Assembly (NCBI RefSeq): GCF_004681185.1
Contig: NZ_SRIF01000004.1
Coordinates: 124,001 to 188,000, forward strand
Direction: 5' to 3'
DNA length: 64,000 nucleotides
Source of the DNA: Haloarcula amylovorans
GTDB taxonomy: Archaea; Halobacteriota; Halobacteria; Halobacteriales; Haloarculaceae
The position numbers were made by a program, and so were the translations under genes. This document shows positions 36,294-45,898 of the stretch, piece by piece. The notes beneath the pieces were generated by a model. That model saw nothing but the letters and a program-made list of their open reading frames with translations, did no database searches and was not told the origin of the DNA. How positions within the stretch are numbered: position 1 is the stretch's first letter; every line of letters starts with the position of its first letter.

Positions 36294-37787
36294 TCAGTTA
36301 CTGCTTTCGGTCTGCTCTAAGCCGGACTGGAGCGTGGCCATCGCCTTCGCGGAGGAGATGTCCTGGTTGACCGCGCGGTTGGCTTGCTGGGCAATCTTGC
36401 TAGACTGGTCGCTCCAGACGGCCGTGACCGGACGGGCCATCGTGTTCTCGCCGGCCACGCGGAGCGTGTCCATGTAGCCGCCCATCGGGTCGATATTCGA
36501 CGCCTCGCTTGAGTTGAACAGACTGCCCCGCGGCGGGAGCCACCCCTCCATCTCCAGCAGGAACAGTTGGAACTCGGGCTTCATGGTGGCTCCGATGACC
36601 TTGCTGACGGCGTCGTGCCGCTCGCTGTAGGGGTTGACAGTGACGTGCCAGCCACCCAGCGCCGACGTCGTCCCGCCAGTTCCCTGGAACTCGGCGTCGC
36701 TCTCCGAGACGGCGTACGGGATCGGCATCGTCCCGAGGTCGTCACCGAACTCCGAGGCGGCCTGGTTGATCGCGTAGGGCCAGTTGCGATGGAAGACCGC
36801 GTTCCCGTCGAGGAACGGCGCGAGCGAGCCGTCTTCGATCCAGCCGAGGATGTTCGTCGGCGTGAAGCCGCCGCCGTAGCCTTCGAGGCCGTCGAAGTCC
36901 TCGTCGTGGACGAACTTCCGCATCATGTTCAGCGAGTTGACGACGGGTTCGGAATCGACGGTGACGGGCCGGTCGCCCACCGGCCCGAAGAGATTCTCGC
37001 GGCCGCCGAAGTACGCGCCGCCCCACGAGGACAGGACCTCGTTGAACGTACAGCAGGCAGTCCCCTCGTAGATGTCCCACTGGGTCGTAAAGCCGTACTC
37101 GACGTCTGCCGCGTCGAGCGTGTCGGCCGCGACGTTCGACCACTGCTTCCAGGTCATCGGTTCGGTGGCCCAGTTCTCGGACTCCGGACTGTACCCCGCT
37201 TTTTCGACGAGGTCCTTCCGGTACAGCATCGTTGGGTAGTCGGGGTAGAGCGGCACGCCGTAGAGGTCGCCGCTCGCCGGGTCGATGGCCGTCTCGGTGA
37301 AACCGCTGAAGTACTCCTCGTCGATGGTCGAGAGCATGTCGTCCGTGAGGACCTCGGAGAGGTTGGCCAGTTGCCCTCGCTGGATGAAGACGTTCACCCA
37401 TCCGTTGTCCATCAGGAACATGTCCGGTTCGGTCTCCTGTGAGCTCAGGAGGCGGTTGTAGTTGGCCCGTCGCTTCCCGCTGTCGGGCTGTCCCTGTGCG
37501 AACTCGATTTGGATAGTATCTGAAAGCCCGCCCTTCTCGTGAAGCGCGTCACGGACTTCGTCGGCGTGGTCCTGCACTACCGTCGCGTCGAATCCCCACG
37601 TCACCGTCGTCGCTTCGCCTCCGGCCTCGCCGGTCTGCGTTCCGCCGGCGTTTCCGTCACCCTCCCCGCCGTTGAACACGCTTGCACAGCCCGCGAGTCC
37701 CGCTGCGATCCCCGATGCGCCCGCTCCCGCGACGAACCGTCGCCGCGAGATGCTACGCCGCTCACCGTTCGCTGAGTTCTCTGTCAT
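36294..37787 (-). CDS. Orphan CUT1-type sugar ABC substrate-binding lipoprotein
   Basis: Family 1 extracellular binding protein of 497 residues with a Tat motif (SISRRRFVAG), hydrophobic stretch and lipobox (LAGCASV). The fold region includes segments typical of maltose/trehalose-binding proteins, such as YGVPLYPDYPTMLYRKDL. No permease or ATPase genes are adjacent, so it must use components encoded elsewhere. It is divergent from a GH15 glucoamylase gene and a TrmB regulator, which implies an alpha-glucan or oligosaccharide ligand. The ATG at 37787 was chosen over a TTG at 37802. Confidence 0.88.
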   Translation of the reverse strand: MTENSANGERRSISRRRFVAGAGASGIAAGLAGCASVFNGGEGDGNAGGTQTGEAGGEATTVTWGFDATVVQDHADEVRDALHEKGGLSDTIQIEFAQGQPDSGKRRANYNRLLSSQETEPDMFLMDNGWVNVFIQRGQLANLSEVLTDDMLSTIDEEYFSGFTETAIDPASGDLYGVPLYPDYPTMLYRKDLVEKAGYSPESENWATEPMTWKQWSNVAADTLDAADVEYGFTTQWDIYEGTACCTFNEVLSSWGGAYFGGRENLFGPVGDRPVTVDSEPVVNSLNMMRKFVHDEDFDGLEGYGGGFTPTNILGWIEDGSLAPFLDGNAVFHRNWPYAINQAASEFGDDLGTMPIPYAVSESDAEFQGTGGTTSALGGWHVTVNPYSERHDAVSKVIGATMKPEFQLFLLEMEGWLPPRGSLFNSSEASNIDPMGGYMDTLRVAGENTMARPVTAVWSDQSSKIAQQANRAVNQDISSAKAMATLQSGLEQTESSN

Positions 37788-37854
37788 CGCTTGCTTTGTC
37801 AATCAAAATACGTCCACTTATAGTTTAGGGATTTGAATTGAGATATCACAAGAA

Positions 37855-37862
37855 CTTTATCT
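37855..37862 (+). promoter_or_regulatory. TATA-like promoter of the GH15 gene
   Basis: CTTTATCT lies 21 bases before the ATG at 37884, fitting a leaderless transcript. The same octamer occurs at the same distance before the TrmB regulator gene at 39964. Confidence 0.5.
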
Positions 37863-37883
37863 GCAGTGTAACGCAACTCCGGT

Positions 37884-39875
37884 ATGGGACTCCGACGGGC
37901 ACTCGACGATTACAAACGAAACCGAGAGAGCGCAGACGTATTCCCCGGCGAGCGGCGCACGCAGGCGGGGCGGTTTACAAGTTCGAATCGGCGGCTGGTC
38001 CACGTCGACCCGGCCGGGTCGATTCGAGAGTACTCGTATCCGCTCTCGGGATTTCACGGAATCGCTTCTTCCCGGTTCGGCGTTCGAATCGACGGAACGG
38101 TCACGTGGTTCGACACCCTCGACGGGTCGTCACAGACCTCGCGCGAAGCGAACGCGGTCGTCGAGACGGTCCACGAACTGGAGACCTTCGACGTCGTCCA
38201 GCGCGACTTCACCGACGACCTCTCGCACGCGACTTCGTTCGAACTCGTCGGCGAATCACCGGCTCCCCTCGAAATCGTCGGGTTCGTCGAGTTCGCCCCG
38301 GAAGGAGACAGTCGAGTCGGGCAATTAGTCCACGACGACGAGGTCGTGGAACTGTACCACGACCGGGAGCACGACTATCTGGCGGCATCGACTGAACTGA
38401 CGATCACGCCGGAAGTGATGGAGCAGTTCGACGAGATTCTGGCCGACGAGCCGCAATCGTTTCCGCGAGGGGGCGAATCCGAGAGCTACGAGGGGAGTCG
38501 CCTCACCGGTGGTGTCTCCTTCCGGGCCGAGCTCGAAGGCGGACGGACGACGGTCGTCACCACGCTGTCGGATATCGAGGATCAGTCGCGCTCCGAGAGT
38601 CTCGCACGGATCACCGACCGGACGCAGCGCTACCGCGCCCCATCGCAGTTTCTCACCGCTGCGCGACAGTCGATGCAGTCGACTGACGGAACGGACCAGC
38701 TCGTCCAGACAGACCTTCACGTCCTCGATCTGTTGTCCGCGCCGACCGGGGCTCGGATAGCGGGTCCCGACTTCGACCCGCACTACCAGTACTCCGGTGG
38801 CTACGGGTACACGTGGTTCCGGGACGACGGGGAGATCTCGACGTTCCTCCTGGAAGCCGACGAGCGACTCGGTCTCGACGCCGGGGAGCAACACCGCAAG
38901 AGTGCCCGGTTCTACCTCCAGACGCAACTCGCCGACGGCCGGTGGCCCCACCGGGTGTGGCCGAGGAACGGTCGACTGGCCCCCGGGTGGGCGAACGGCC
39001 ACGTCGAGGGATCCGAGACCCAGTATCAGGCCGACCAGACCGCGAGCGTCCTCGTCTTCCTCGCGGAGTACCTCGCTACCCACCGCGATTCGCTCCCGAC
39101 CGAGATGGCGCTCAACGTCGAGAGCGCGCTGGAGTCGGGCGTCAAGGGGATGGACATTTCGCTGGAAGCGGACGGGTTGCCGACCGTGTGCGAAAACGCC
39201 TGGGAGAACATGAACGGACGCTTCACGCACACCGCGGCGAAATTCTTGCACGCCTACAGTTCGATTGCGACCGCACCGCTGAACGACGCCGTTCGGACCC
39301 ACGCAGCGGCGCAGGCGGACCGAATGTACGACGCGCTGGAGACGATGTGGTGTCCCGACGAGGACATCTACGGGCTTCGACTGGACGACGGGGAGTTGGA
39401 TACGCGCGTCGATAGCACCACGTTCTCGCTGATCGACGCGCATCTGGCCTACGAAGCGGTAGCGGACGTGGACGATGAGCGACGGCGACGGCTCGAAACT
39501 CATCTCGAAGCGGCGTTCGAACGGCTCTGGACGGAAACCGACGACATCCGAGGGCTGAGGCGGTTCGAGGCGGATACGTGGCGTCGACGCGGACAGTCGA
39601 GTGAGAAGGTCTGGACCGTCTCGACCGGCTGGGGCGCGTACGCGGCCGAGAAGGCGACTCGGCTGTTCCCATCGACGAGCCGACAGTTCGATCCGACGGC
39701 GTGGGCCGACCGGCTGTTCGCCGAGATCGACCTCACGGGGTCGCTCTGTCTTGATTCGGGCTACTTACCGGAACAGTTCTTCGATTCCGGCACACCGGAC
39801 AGTGCGACACCGCTGGGTTGGTCACACGCCATCCGACTCGCGACGTACGCGGCTCGGCGTTCGCGGAACGCGTGA
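37884..39875 (+). CDS. GH15 family glycoside hydrolase (glucoamylase-like)
   Basis: Glucoamylase-type enzyme of 663 residues. An N-terminal beta-sandwich domain (about 1-270) is followed by the (alpha/alpha)6 catalytic domain. Substrate-binding motifs include YGYTWFRDDGE near 310, VWPRNGRLAPGWANGH near 360, a Glu in CENAWENM near 440 and YLPEQFFDSGTP..PLGWSHA at the C-terminus, a glucoamylase-type catalytic base segment. No signal peptide is present, so the enzyme is cytoplasmic and would release glucose from imported maltodextrins, trehalose or glycogen-like material. It is followed after 88 bases by the TrmB gene. Confidence 0.85.
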   Translation: MGLRRALDDYKRNRESADVFPGERRTQAGRFTSSNRRLVHVDPAGSIREYSYPLSGFHGIASSRFGVRIDGTVTWFDTLDGSSQTSREANAVVETVHELETFDVVQRDFTDDLSHATSFELVGESPAPLEIVGFVEFAPEGDSRVGQLVHDDEVVELYHDREHDYLAASTELTITPEVMEQFDEILADEPQSFPRGGESESYEGSRLTGGVSFRAELEGGRTTVVTTLSDIEDQSRSESLARITDRTQRYRAPSQFLTAARQSMQSTDGTDQLVQTDLHVLDLLSAPTGARIAGPDFDPHYQYSGGYGYTWFRDDGEISTFLLEADERLGLDAGEQHRKSARFYLQTQLADGRWPHRVWPRNGRLAPGWANGHVEGSETQYQADQTASVLVFLAEYLATHRDSLPTEMALNVESALESGVKGMDISLEADGLPTVCENAWENMNGRFTHTAAKFLHAYSSIATAPLNDAVRTHAAAQADRMYDALETMWCPDEDIYGLRLDDGELDTRVDSTTFSLIDAHLAYEAVADVDDERRRRLETHLEAAFERLWTETDDIRGLRRFEADTWRRRGQSSEKVWTVSTGWGAYAAEKATRLFPSTSRQFDPTAWADRLFAEIDLTGSLCLDSGYLPEQFFDSGTPDSATPLGWSHAIRLATYAARRSRNA

Positions 39876-39937
39876 GCGCCTCGAAATGCCCGTCCCAGGT
39901 ACCGACCAACCACCACGAGCGGTCTTCCGATACTAAG

Positions 39938-39945
39938 CTTTATCT
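39938..39945 (+). promoter_or_regulatory. TATA-like promoter of the TrmB regulator gene
   Basis: CTTTATCT lies 18 bases before the first ATG (39964) and 24 before the second in-frame ATG (39970), so a leaderless mRNA could use either one. Confidence 0.45.
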
Positions 39946-39963
39946 CGGGCATCGGCCCAACGG

Positions 39964-41025
39964 ATGGGTATGGCGGCGGACGACATCGTCGACAGTCTCA
40001 CCCGGTTCGGTCTCTCGGAGAAGGAGGCGCTCGCGTACGTGACCGTCCTCCGGAACGGTTCCACGACGATTCGCGTGGTCTCCGAGGAGACGGACATCTC
40101 GAAGAGCTACGCGTACGACATCGTCGATAAGTTAGCGGAGCGCGACCTCATCGAGATCGACGACCACGTCCAGCCGACGCGACTGCGGGCGATCCCACCC
40201 TCGGAGGGCATCGAAAATCTGGTCTCCCAGTTGCACTCCATCGAGACGCAACTCGACGACCTGTTCGACTCGGAGAGCTACGAGCAAGAGAAGTTCAGCA
40301 TCATCAAGTCGCGTCGAACGATATTCACGCAGCTCGGCGAGCTGATCGACGCCGCGGAGTCCGAGATCGTCCTCGCGCTACCGGCGTCGGCACTGGAGCG
40401 GGTCGAAGCGTCGCTCCGAGCGGCGCGGGAACGCGGGGTGTTCTGTATGCTGTTGGTGACGGAGTACGACGGCGAGACCCCCATCGGCGAGTCGATAGCG
40501 AACGTCGTACAGACGTGGAGCGCCCCAGCGCCGGTGACGCTCACCGTCGACCGCTCGGCCGGCATCGTCTCATCGGCTGACGCCCTGTTGAACTCGAACT
40601 CGGACGAATACGCGATCTACCACGCGGAAGAACACATCGTCTCCTCGCTGTTCGATTCGTTTATCGCGAACTACTGGCCGATGGGCGAGCAGGTACACGT
40701 CTCCCGACCCGAGCCGTTGCCCAGAACCTTCGATAGCTTCCGCCACGCGGTGTTCGAAGCGGCGCTGTACTTACTGGATGGGGAGACCGTCACCGTCGAG
40801 ATGGACGTTCGCTCCACACAGAGCGTGGAGCCCTTCGAGACCGTCACGGGGACGATCGTGGACGTGAAGCAGAGTCTCGTCCGCCCCTTCTCGAACGAGT
40901 TTCCGACGCAGGAATCGTTCGTCGTCGAGACGGCCGACGGGACGTTCACCGTCGGTGGCTCCAAGGCCTTCTTAGAGGACTTCGAGGCCGAGCGCGTCAC
41001 GCTGAAACCCATGGCTGACGAGTGA
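39964..41025 (+). CDS. TrmB family sugar-sensing transcriptional regulator
   Basis: Regulator of 353 residues. The N-terminal winged helix (about 8-80: FGLSEKEALAYVTVLRNGSTTIRVVSEETDISKSYAYDIVDKL, cited by position 10-52) is followed by a coiled-coil dimerisation segment near 85-110 and a C-terminal sugar-binding region. TrmB proteins bind glucose, maltose or trehalose and act as repressors or activators of sugar transport and glycolysis genes. Its neighbours make the GH15 gene and the divergent binding-protein gene its natural targets. Start could be 39964 or 39970; the proteins differ by two residues. Confidence 0.9.
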   Translation: MGMAADDIVDSLTRFGLSEKEALAYVTVLRNGSTTIRVVSEETDISKSYAYDIVDKLAERDLIEIDDHVQPTRLRAIPPSEGIENLVSQLHSIETQLDDLFDSESYEQEKFSIIKSRRTIFTQLGELIDAAESEIVLALPASALERVEASLRAARERGVFCMLLVTEYDGETPIGESIANVVQTWSAPAPVTLTVDRSAGIVSSADALLNSNSDEYAIYHAEEHIVSSLFDSFIANYWPMGEQVHVSRPEPLPRTFDSFRHAVFEAALYLLDGETVTVEMDVRSTQSVEPFETVTGTIVDVKQSLVRPFSNEFPTQESFVVETADGTFTVGGSKAFLEDFEAERVTLKPMADE

Positions 41026-41449
41026 TAGCAGCGCGTCATCGCAACGTCGTTGCCGGCCAGTCAGCGCTCAGCGCGGTCGGCACGCAGAGAAGCCCTTCAC
41101 GGAGGGCGATTCGAGGTGTGACTAACGGGTGGACCGGTTCGGTCGAAGGGAGGCCCATGGGAGCCGCGGCCGCGACCCCCAGTGAGGGCGTCGTCGCCCG
41201 TTTCTCGTCCCGGACGACGAATGGTCGACGTCGAGTGCAGGAAATCTGCATCGACCGTCTCTGCATCTTGGCCTCCTCTGTCATCCGGTAAGTGCTTTCT
41301 GGTGAGCCTCGGCTGACGAAGCTCGAATCCGACAGTATACCACCCTGTATTTGTTCTGACGGGGGCACGACCCGCTGTAAAAACCATCAGTGACGGCGTG
41401 TTCATCGGACTGGAAATTGGCTGTGGTGGCTCGGTTACCCTCGTGTCGG
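41026..41449. other. Intergenic region, 424 bases, no gene seen
   Basis: It lies between the TrmB stop and the leftward DUF7521-like gene stop. All reading frames here lack haloarchaeal amino-acid composition (too few acidic residues, too many Arg and Ser), and no RNA or repeat was recognised. Confidence 0.5.
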
Positions 41450-41767
41450 CTACTGACGCGAATGCAGAGAGTAGGCGATCAACAGGACGCCGAGGAACTG
41501 GAACAGCCGCGTGACGAGTGTGAGCAACGGCTGATACTGCAGCCCGAGATACCCCTCGCGGAGGAGCAACGAACCGACAAAGGCAATTCCGAACGCAACG
41601 GCTGTCAGGAAAAACAAACCAAGAGAGAGCGCTCGCATCGTTCGGCTGTCGTGGCGGCGATACCCGCGGTAGGCCTGATAGCCGACGTAGCTACCGACGA
41701 GCGTCGACCCGAGGGCGAGTGCGACGATGAGCCAGTCGATGATCGAAGCGACGGGAAGAGGCCCCAT
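41450..41767 (-). CDS. Small membrane protein of the haloarchaeal DUF7521 type
   Basis: Protein of 105 residues with three hydrophobic helices (about 8-32, 45-68 and 80-100) and a short basic loop (YRGYRRHDSRTMRA). Such genes commonly follow ArsR-like HTH genes in haloarchaea, as here, with one base separating the HTH stop from this ATG. The role is unknown; the pairing suggests that the HTH protein responds to, or controls, this membrane protein. Confidence 0.8.
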   Translation of the reverse strand: MGPLPVASIIDWLIVALALGSTLVGSYVGYQAYRGYRRHDSRTMRALSLGLFFLTAVAFGIAFVGSLLLREGYLGLQYQPLLTLVTRLFQFLGVLLIAYSLHSRQ

Positions 41768-41768
41768 C

Positions 41769-42140
41769 TCAGAGGTCCTCCCACATCTTCACAAAGCGGT
41801 CGGCGGTGTCGCTCTCCCCTTCGCCGGGGAACGATTCGTCGTCGGTGTGCGTCACGGCCGCCTCGAAGGACCCGGTGTCTAGCGCCAAGGAGAATTCCGA
41901 GAGCGTCGCCGTATAGACGCTGTAGTGGTTGTTTTCGGTCCGAACCTTGGTCTGCTCGTCGAGGAGTCCGTGCGTCTGTAATCGCTCTACCCGGCGGTAG
42001 ACCGTCGGTTCGGACATCTCACACTCGTCGGCGAGCTGTTGTGCGGACATTGGTTTGATACTCGTCGCTGCGAGGATGTCCCGGGCGTACTCGTCGCTGA
42101 GGATATCGAGAATATCACCCAGCGCCGGATCCTCACTCAC
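41769..42140 (-). CDS. ArsR-like winged helix-turn-helix regulator
   Basis: DNA-binding protein of 123 residues. The winged helix is at about 8-70 (ILDILSDEYARDIL, then SAQQLADECEMSEPTVYRRV) and a short beta region is followed by an acidic tail. Haloarchaeal DUF7521 partners have the same form. It is the first gene of a two-gene leftward operon with the small membrane protein. The ligand is not apparent; no metal-binding Cys cluster of classical ArsR sensors is present. Confidence 0.88.
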   Translation of the reverse strand: MSEDPALGDILDILSDEYARDILAATSIKPMSAQQLADECEMSEPTVYRRVERLQTHGLLDEQTKVRTENNHYSVYTATLSEFSLALDTGSFEAAVTHTDDESFPGEGESDTADRFVKMWEDL

Positions 42141-42440
42141 GTTTCGCTCGAATGACTGCCTATCGGATTAATATGCCCCCGGATTTCGAACGCGGAGACG
42201 TAGCGACCGGTTCGGTCGGGAGTCCGGCGGGGCTGTCGGCGCAGTACGGCGATACTGTGGAGGGGGATCTGCGTCAGCGGAGACCACAATGGGAAGCGTC
42301 GTGCTAGCCGCGGATACAGCGCGGTACGGCTGGGGAGGACAGCACGCTGTCAGGTCGACGGGGCCCATTGCATTTGAGTCGAGGGGCCGTTGGATAATAT
42401 AAAAGGGGGGCGAGTTTCTGACCCAGAAGTTCGTGCGTTC
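42141..42440. other. Intergenic region, 300 bases, with an isolated TATA-like element
   Basis: Upstream DNA of the HTH gene on the left. TAATATAAAAGG at about 42395 looks like a TATA box on either strand, but no gene starts at a suitable distance. No coding frame is convincing. Confidence 0.45.
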
Positions 42441-43625
42441 TCAGGCCCGACAGCCCACAGACCGGGCAACTTCAGTCAAGCGGTCCGCTTCGACGCCGTT
42501 CCCCCGGACGGTGTAGCCGTAGCCGTTGCAGTCCCACGAGAGCGAGGTGGTCGGCCCCCGGTCAAAGACCGCCGGCTGGCCGTCGATCGTCACGTCGCGC
42601 TCGCCGGGGCTGACGTCGAGGGTGTAGTTGTACTTCGCGACCGTGAGTTCGCGTCCGTCGGCGACGTAGCGGAGGCCGACCCCGTCGATGCGGCCGGTCG
42701 TCCGTGTGGCGTAGACGAGTTCGAACCCGGGTGGGACAGCCGGGTCCGGCACCGAGAGCGAACTCCGAACCTCTAGCGCGGTGCGGCTCCGATACCACTC
42801 CGTGGTCGGAGTGTCTTCGCGCCGTACCGTCGTGTTATCGTCTACTTCGGGTCGGAATGCATCTTCCGATAGCTTCGGATTAATCGTCACGTTTGTGTAC
42901 GTCGTCGTCACCGATCGTCGGGTGTCGTCATCCGTCCATGCCGTTTGCTTGCGCAGCGGGTAGAACCACTCGGTGTCCACCCACAGCCGCTGTCGGTACT
43001 GCACCTCGCTCCGATTGGTCGCAGGAGTGATGTCAATCATATACGTCTCCCGTCCGCTGACGGTCTCGGTTTCGACGAACTCGACGGTGTAGCTGCGGCT
43101 CACGTCCGCTTGCGGAGCGACACCGGTGTGCCGAGGCAAGACCGGCAGCGGTGACACGCTGATCGATTGTGGCCGGCCCGAGCCGTCGGTCAGCCCCGCA
43201 GCCGCGACGAGCCGTTGGAGTCGAGTGGCCGTCTGTGAACCGGTCGGCGGTCCCGACAGGTTGACGACAGTCACCGTGTTCTCCCCTGTGTCGTGGAGCC
43301 AGAGCGCCGATCCGTTCGAGACCTGTAGTTCGTACCGCCTGTCCGATGCGTTCTGGAAGCGGATTCGTCTCCGGTCGGTCCCCGGAGCGAGCGTGACGTC
43401 GGCGACGTTCCGGGTCGTGACGGTACCGTTTGTTCGTACCGTCGTCGTCTGTGTCCCGGTGAGTGCATCGACGGAACGATAGCGCTCGGTCACGTTCGTG
43501 TCGACTGACGGTCTCTCGTCGCCGATCACACCTCCGGACGCCCAGAGAACCGTGGGGAGCGCCACGCCGAGGAGCAAGAGCGCGAGGAGTGTGCGGCGGT
43601 CGAGTGGGGGTGGTAAGAGCCTCAT
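42441..43625 (-). CDS. Secreted or membrane-anchored LolA-like protein
   Basis: Protein of 394 residues. A single N-terminal hydrophobic segment (about 12-31, LLALLLLGVALPTVLWAS) acts as a Sec signal or anchor; no twin arginine or lipobox Cys is seen. The exterior region has the LolA/MucB-like pattern: an early domain with TTTVRTNGTVTTRNVADVT, a LWVDTEWFYPLRKQTAW strand pair, and a C-terminal domain with two cysteines that could form a disulfide. Family members are common in haloarchaea, with no proven role. The adjacent winged-helix gene (43815) reads the same way, 189 bases upstream. Confidence 0.75.
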   Translation of the reverse strand: MRLLPPPLDRRTLLALLLLGVALPTVLWASGGVIGDERPSVDTNVTERYRSVDALTGTQTTTVRTNGTVTTRNVADVTLAPGTDRRRIRFQNASDRRYELQVSNGSALWLHDTGENTVTVVNLSGPPTGSQTATRLQRLVAAAGLTDGSGRPQSISVSPLPVLPRHTGVAPQADVSRSYTVEFVETETVSGRETYMIDITPATNRSEVQYRQRLWVDTEWFYPLRKQTAWTDDDTRRSVTTTYTNVTINPKLSEDAFRPEVDDNTTVRREDTPTTEWYRSRTALEVRSSLSVPDPAVPPGFELVYATRTTGRIDGVGLRYVADGRELTVAKYNYTLDVSPGERDVTIDGQPAVFDRGPTTSLSWDCNGYGYTVRGNGVEADRLTEVARSVGCRA

Positions 43626-43814
43626 ACTGTGGCGGAGTTAGCTTCGATTACGTATCGGATTGCCGCAGGCTAAATACTTCTGGACGCTCGTCACCGTAAT
43701 TTGGACCGAGAGTTACACCGAACTCATAAGTAAATACTCACAGACAGGATGGCTCACGACACTGAGTTCGATCAGCGATCAAACAGTTTGCGGTCAGGCG
43801 GAGATGAGTGTCCC

Positions 43815-44105
43815 TTACTCGGCTTTGGCCATATTTTGCGATTCGATAGTATCCCAGACGGCCTCGCCGGCGTCCGTTACCCCGTAGACTCGACCTTTAC
43901 GGCGGTCTTCGGAGACTAAGAGCGTGATGAGACCAGCGTCGCGTAACTCCCGGAGCGCTCTAGAGACGTGTGCGATGCTGTGCCCCGTTTCATCAGTGAT
44001 GAGTGATGGCGTCGCGGGTCCGTCCGAGAGCCGTTGTAGTGTCGCAACGCGGTAGCCTGAACTGATCACGAAGCTGATATCGTCCCACTGCTCGTCGTCT
44101 GTCAT
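43815..44105 (-). CDS. MarR-like winged-helix regulator
   Basis: DNA-binding protein of 96 residues: a winged helix at about 14-75 (TLQRLSDGPATPSLITDETGHSIAHVSRALRELRDAGLI, positions 19-57) with a wing containing VSEDRRKGRVYGVTDAG. Similar small proteins in haloarchaea act as stand-alone repressors. It may regulate the LolA-like gene downstream. Nothing else in its sequence shows a ligand. Confidence 0.85.
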   Translation of the reverse strand: MTDDEQWDDISFVISSGYRVATLQRLSDGPATPSLITDETGHSIAHVSRALRELRDAGLITLLVSEDRRKGRVYGVTDAGEAVWDTIESQNMAKAE

Positions 44106-44387
44106 CGGCCGACCTCCGCTTGTCGAGTACGAGTGTATTCCACCATCATTACGTGTTGAGTCGATATCTACCGGTCGGTAGCTGATTAACAGCCCTGATA
44201 GTTTCGTCGGGATAGAACTACGAAATTGGGGTCTACTGCCAGTAACCGGTCGTTTCTCGGCGAGACGCGTCCCGTCTTCCGTGAGTACTGCGCTCTCTCG
44301 AATGAGTAACTATTTCCAGGCCGATTAGTTCCTCAGTGAAGACTGACCACTGGGTTCTCATTCGTAGCTGCTACGTTCACTTTCAGT

Positions 44388-44651
44388 TCACCCGAGCAAC
44401 GGGAGCGACCGTCGAAACTCGGTCGACGTCTCAGCGGCGGCGATCCGAATGTTCTGATTGGTCACGGCCGAATAGGCGGCCTCGGGGCCGATGGTGGGCG
44501 TCGTGTACTGGCAGTTTGGTGGACTACGCGCCCAGGTCTGGCTGCCGTCATCTATGTCGAGCGCACGGAGCGACGCGCCACCAATGTAGGCCCTGCTCTC
44601 GGCGACGGTTGGAAATTCACGAGTGGGGATCGACGCCGTCCAGCGCCACAT
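44388..44651 (-). pseudogene. Fragment of a PQQ-type beta-propeller protein
   Basis: The frame encodes 87 residues that match one and a half PQQ-repeat blades: AYIGGASLRALDIDDGSQTWA is the classic blade end, followed by YTTPTIGPEAAYSAVTNQ of the next. There is no signal peptide, and the rest of the propeller is missing on both sides, so this is a remnant rather than a gene. A weaker in-strand echo (a frame reading NGGHNYLYAFDS) lies near 45500. Confidence 0.55.
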
Positions 44652-45898
44652 TTAGTCTGTCACATCTGTTATGAGGTCGTCGACCGCTGCCACCGGACCG
44701 TTCCGAACACTCACTCTCCCATTGACACAATGGGTCGCCTGCCCAGTCCTGCAGCTAGCAATCAGCTGCGTCAACGACAGCAGGGCACGTACCGTTGCAT
44801 CCTGCCAAGCAGTTCGTGACCAGTTCGCTGCTCAGTTCGCTAGTATCAACGCGGAGGCCCCTGGCCTTTCCTATCAGCATATTTTCTTTCCAATCTAGTT
44901 AAAAGGGAGATTAATCGGCATAGGGGAACTGAATCCCGATATTTGGGATTGTACAGGGCCATTTGATTCTATATTTGCCATATAAAATAATATACCTTGC
45001 CGAATAATGACTACTAATACACAAAATGGCAGATTATGGAAATATAAGTATCAGAATATTAGCCAATCTGAGATTCCATCTCTATTTCACTCTCTTATAT
45101 CGCATAGATACTAACGATATGGGGCGAGAAACCAATATATAGACGATAAGATACGTACAGAAGCAGCAGATTTGATTCGTCTTGATTCATTATTTGTTCA
45201 GTCTGGCGATAGTATTCCCTGTCTCGCCCCCGTCTTCGATGGGGCTGGCTCCACAGCCTGTATGCAGTACACGCTATCGAACCGCCTGAACAACTCGCTG
45301 CTCTGCTAATTATATATACACAATCACTACGTATCTCCCGAAAGCGTTTCAAGCGCGATAGGCTATACTTCAGCAGTTTGTAACTGACACTGGTTCGCTG
45401 GGGTCGGAAGCCACAAAGGGAACGCTTCGGGAAGATCGGTGTGTTCGTGCCAAAACATCATTTGTGGTGTCGAAACAAGAATCAAACGCATACAGATAGT
45501 TGTGCCCTCCGTTTGCATATGTGTCTGCACAGCGCGTTGTAGAACAAGAAGTTCCCTAACCCAAGAACCGCCAAGGGAGTAAGAAGAGTAGTTCACAGAC
45601 GACTCTCTACCCTCACAACATATGAAATATATTTATTATAAATGTCTCTTAGCCATCGGTGAGAAGGGTAGATACCCGAGATATAGATTTATGACACATC
45701 TGGAATTACCGATTTCGATCACACTATTGACCGAAGACACCGCTATAGTCGTTCTCTCGTCTGAATCCATCGCAAAGAATTACTGTTGCCTGATTATTCT
45801 TATACAGCTTCAAATAATGGTAATATAATGAACCAATATATAGATTATTATGCGCGCCAAAATATTTTTTACACCTGTAGTAAATACTTTCACCTGCG
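44652..45898. other. AT-rich intergenic region of 1.25 kb with decayed sequence
   Basis: GC content falls sharply, especially 44900-45200 and 45600-45890, and all frames are short and broken. On the minus strand around 45380-45560 a frame reads ADTYANGGHNYLYAFDS, similar to a PQQ blade, which may belong with the fragment at 44388. The right end carries the promoter of the first GH68 gene. The low GC suggests imported DNA or mobile-element decay beside the fructan genes. Confidence 0.45.
45861..45870 (+). promoter_or_regulatory. TATA-like promoter of the first GH68 gene
   Basis: AATATTTTTT lies 28 bases before the ATG at 45899, typical archaeal promoter spacing. It is the closest of several AT-rich elements, so assignment is tentative. 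Confidence 0.4.

Noticed and set aside
41036..41405. Overlapping minus-strand frames in the TrmB downstream region
   Set aside because: Basic, Pro/Ser-rich composition and no start or promoter context; treated as noncoding.
42390..42402. TATA-like TAATATAAAAGG as a promoter
   Set aside because: No plausible start codon lies at the right distance on either strand, so it is only mentioned in the intergenic note.
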